Source: Chlorobiaceae bacterium
GTDB lineage: Bacteria > Bacteroidota > Chlorobiia > Chlorobiales > Chlorobiaceae
Length of the DNA: 36,458 nt
Assembly: GCA_013334525.1 (NCBI GenBank)
Contig: JAAXXK010000026.1
Span: 1 to 36,458 of the forward strand
Direction of reading: 5' to 3'
Shown here: in pieces, positions 35,091-36,458 of the stretch
Position numbering within the stretch: the stretch's first letter is position 1
Layout: each line of letters opens with the position of its first letter
Translations under genes and position numbers: made by a program
The notes under the pieces: model-generated
What the model was told of the DNA's origin: nothing
What the model saw: the letters and a program-made list of their open reading frames with translations, nothing else
The model's database searches: none

Positions 35091-35798
35091 TTAAAGGCCG
35101 AGCACACGCTTCTTGACTTCGGAATAGGCATCCTCGACGCCTCCGAGATCAAGGCGGAAACGGTCCTTGTCAAGCTTCTCGCCGGACTCTGCGTCCCAGA
35201 AGCGGCAGGTATCGGGGCTGATTTCGTCGCCAAGCAGAATCTGGCCCTTGTGGCGGCCGAATTCGAGCTTGAAATCGACAAGGCGGAGCTGCCTTTCGGC
35301 GAAATATGGCTTGAGGATCTGGTTGATCCTGGCGGCCAGCTCCTTGAGCACGGCAACCTCTTCATAGGTGGCAATACCGAGCGCAACGGCATGGCTCTCG
35401 TTCATGAGCGGATCGTCAAGATCGTCGTTCTTGAGGTAGAGCTCGATGATCGGTTCGCCGAGCACGGTACCTTCGGCAAAACCGTAACGCCTGACCAGCG
35501 AACCGGCGGCGACGTTCCTGGTGACCACTTCGACCTTGATGATGTCGAGGCTCTTGCAGAGCATGTCGCGGTCATTGAGCTGGCTGACGAAATGGGTTGG
35601 AATGCCCTTCTCGCCAAGCATGGTGAACAGGTGGCACGAAATGGCGTTGTTGGTCACGCCCTTCTCGGCTATCGATCCCTTCTTCTTGTTGTTGAAGGCG
35701 GTCGCGTCGTCCTTGAACTCCTGTATGATGAGGTCAGGTTCATCGGTCTGCCATACTTTCTTGGCCTTTCCCTCATGCAGCAGTATCGTCTTGTTCAT
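35091..35798 (-). CDS. purC: Phosphoribosylaminoimidazole-succinocarboxamide synthase
   Basis: A 235-residue ATP-dependent ligase that joins CAIR and aspartate to SAICAR, the substrate of PurB. The LLHEGKAKKVW start, GKGV-like GSIAEKGVTNNAIS, RNVAAGSLVRRYG and FKLEFGRHKGQI blocks are all typical, and the length is normal. AGAGGT lies about 10 bases before ATG 35798. It is 53 bases after the stop of the unknown protein gene upstream. No other purine gene is adjacent. Confidence 0.95.
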   Translation of the reverse strand: MNKTILLHEGKAKKVWQTDEPDLIIQEFKDDATAFNNKKKGSIAEKGVTNNAISCHLFTMLGEKGIPTHFVSQLNDRDMLCKSLDIIKVEVVTRNVAAGSLVRRYGFAEGTVLGEPIIELYLKNDDLDDPLMNESHAVALGIATYEEVAVLKELAARINQILKPYFAERQLRLVDFKLEFGRHKGQILLGDEISPDTCRFWDAESGEKLDKDRFRLDLGGVEDAYSEVKKRVLGL

Positions 35799-35851
35799 TA
35801 TCGTTTTTACCTCTTTTATGATGTTCGTTCGGCAGTTGCCGATTTAAAAAT

Positions 35852-36250
35852 TCACTCGTCCTGATTGTCAGTCGCCTGCTGGATCGCGCCGGTCAGCACA
35901 ATGTTGATCTGATCCTCGCTCAATCCCTTCTCCCTCAGGAACCACATGAACCTGAAAATGCCAAGGTCCGAGAGCATGGCTTTCGGCTGGTCGGCCTCAT
36001 CGAGCCCCCTTGACTTACAGTGCTCCTCAGCGGTCCTGAGCCAGTCCTCGATAAACCCCTCACTCCTTCCGTCATTGACGAAATAGTGGGTCACGATTCG
36101 TGCGGCATCGACAAAAGTCGGCGAGGGATTACTGACAAGGATAAGCTGCATCTCCTCGGAGATCTTGCCGAGAAGCATTACGGCTTCCGTGTCAAAGGTC
36201 TCCTCGAGGATATCCTTCGCTTGCGCCTTAACATCGAACTTTTTGTTCAT
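35852..36250 (-). CDS. Hypothetical protein, unknown function
   Basis: A 132-residue soluble, mostly helical and acidic protein from ATG 36250 (MNKKFDVKAQ); the frame is open to 36313 but the extra residues look non-coding. I recognise no domain. The sequence has no signal peptide, membrane helix or metal-binding cluster, and one Cys. It is the first gene I can see of the long minus-strand run, so its promoter should lie in 36251-36458, where I see no clear -35/-10 pair. Confidence 0.65.
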   Translation of the reverse strand: MNKKFDVKAQAKDILEETFDTEAVMLLGKISEEMQLILVSNPSPTFVDAARIVTHYFVNDGRSEGFIEDWLRTAEEHCKSRGLDEADQPKAMLSDLGIFRFMWFLREKGLSEDQINIVLTGAIQQATDNQDE

Positions 36251-36458
36251 ACTTCTGAAGACAGCCGGATGTCCAGATTTAGATGATTGAAAACACCGGA
36301 TACAAGAGTACACGCCAAGCAGTCCATTTCGCGTAACCTGTTGTTTCGCATGTAATTATAACCACACGACCCCAACCCGGCAAACATTCAGCGCAATTTC
36401 AGCGCGAAACGCAATTTAAAGTAAAGAATTGACCCCGGATTGTGCAAATAAAAAGGCC

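Overview
The window reads as ordinary chromosome from a green sulfur bacterium (Chlorobi, Chlorobium/Chlorobaculum-like). This is an inference from the protein set: an ArsA ATPase with an HSP20-like tail, a separate transketolase N-terminal subunit, a TorF-type porin, a cyclopropane fatty acid synthase, and house-keeping proteins of Chlorobi flavour. Genes are dense, GC-rich and mostly bounded by short AT-rich intergenic regions. I see no rRNA, CRISPR array, insertion sequence, prophage or origin.

Layout: (1) 47-722, minus strand: a HigBA/RelE-type toxin-antitoxin pair. (2) 894-4695, plus: an MFS exporter, a Gfo/Idh/MocA oxidoreductase and a CCA-adding/poly(A) polymerase-like enzyme, closed by a terminator, then purB (4801-6105) closed by a 27-bp-arm palindrome. 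(3) 6170-6643: a gene-free stretch with five small palindromic repeats of two families. (4) 6644-8806, minus: pgi and an RsbW-like anti-sigma kinase. (5) 9103-9834, plus: a TorF-type porin behind a long AT-rich leader. (6) 9835-10345: a second gene-free repeat cluster. (7) 10346-16873, minus: GNAT-like protein, small DUF2892 membrane protein, DAHP synthase, ArsA ATPase, lytic transglycosylase, truA. (8) 16901-25623, plus: a degenerate GH13 protein, a PfkB sugar kinase, a sodium:solute symporter with a structured leader, maf-miaA (overlapping), a STAS protein with an AT-hook-like tail, and cfa behind an exact consensus sigma-70 promoter. (9) 36250-25520, minus: a run of co-directional genes: unknown protein, purC, DedA, transketolase N-half, rsmD, coaD, aminotransferase, PlsC-type acyltransferase, RicT/PSP1 protein, metG, the initiator tRNA gene, and a NamZ-like (DUF1343) exo-muramidase.

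How the parts may work together: purB and purC serve purine synthesis. metG and initiator tRNA-fMet lie 45 bases apart and both serve translation start. The lytic transglycosylase and NamZ-like enzyme both act on peptidoglycan. truA, miaA, rsmD and the CCA enzyme act on RNA. The anti-sigma kinase (8375-8806) and the STAS protein (23549-24148) are the two halves of a partner switch, but they are 15 kb apart and no sigma factor lies in the window. The most unusual signals are the STAS/AT-hook fusion, the GH13 protein that has lost two normally invariant active-site residues, the two repeat families with inverted copies, and the structured leader before the symporter. I found no clearly new multi-gene defence or mobile system.
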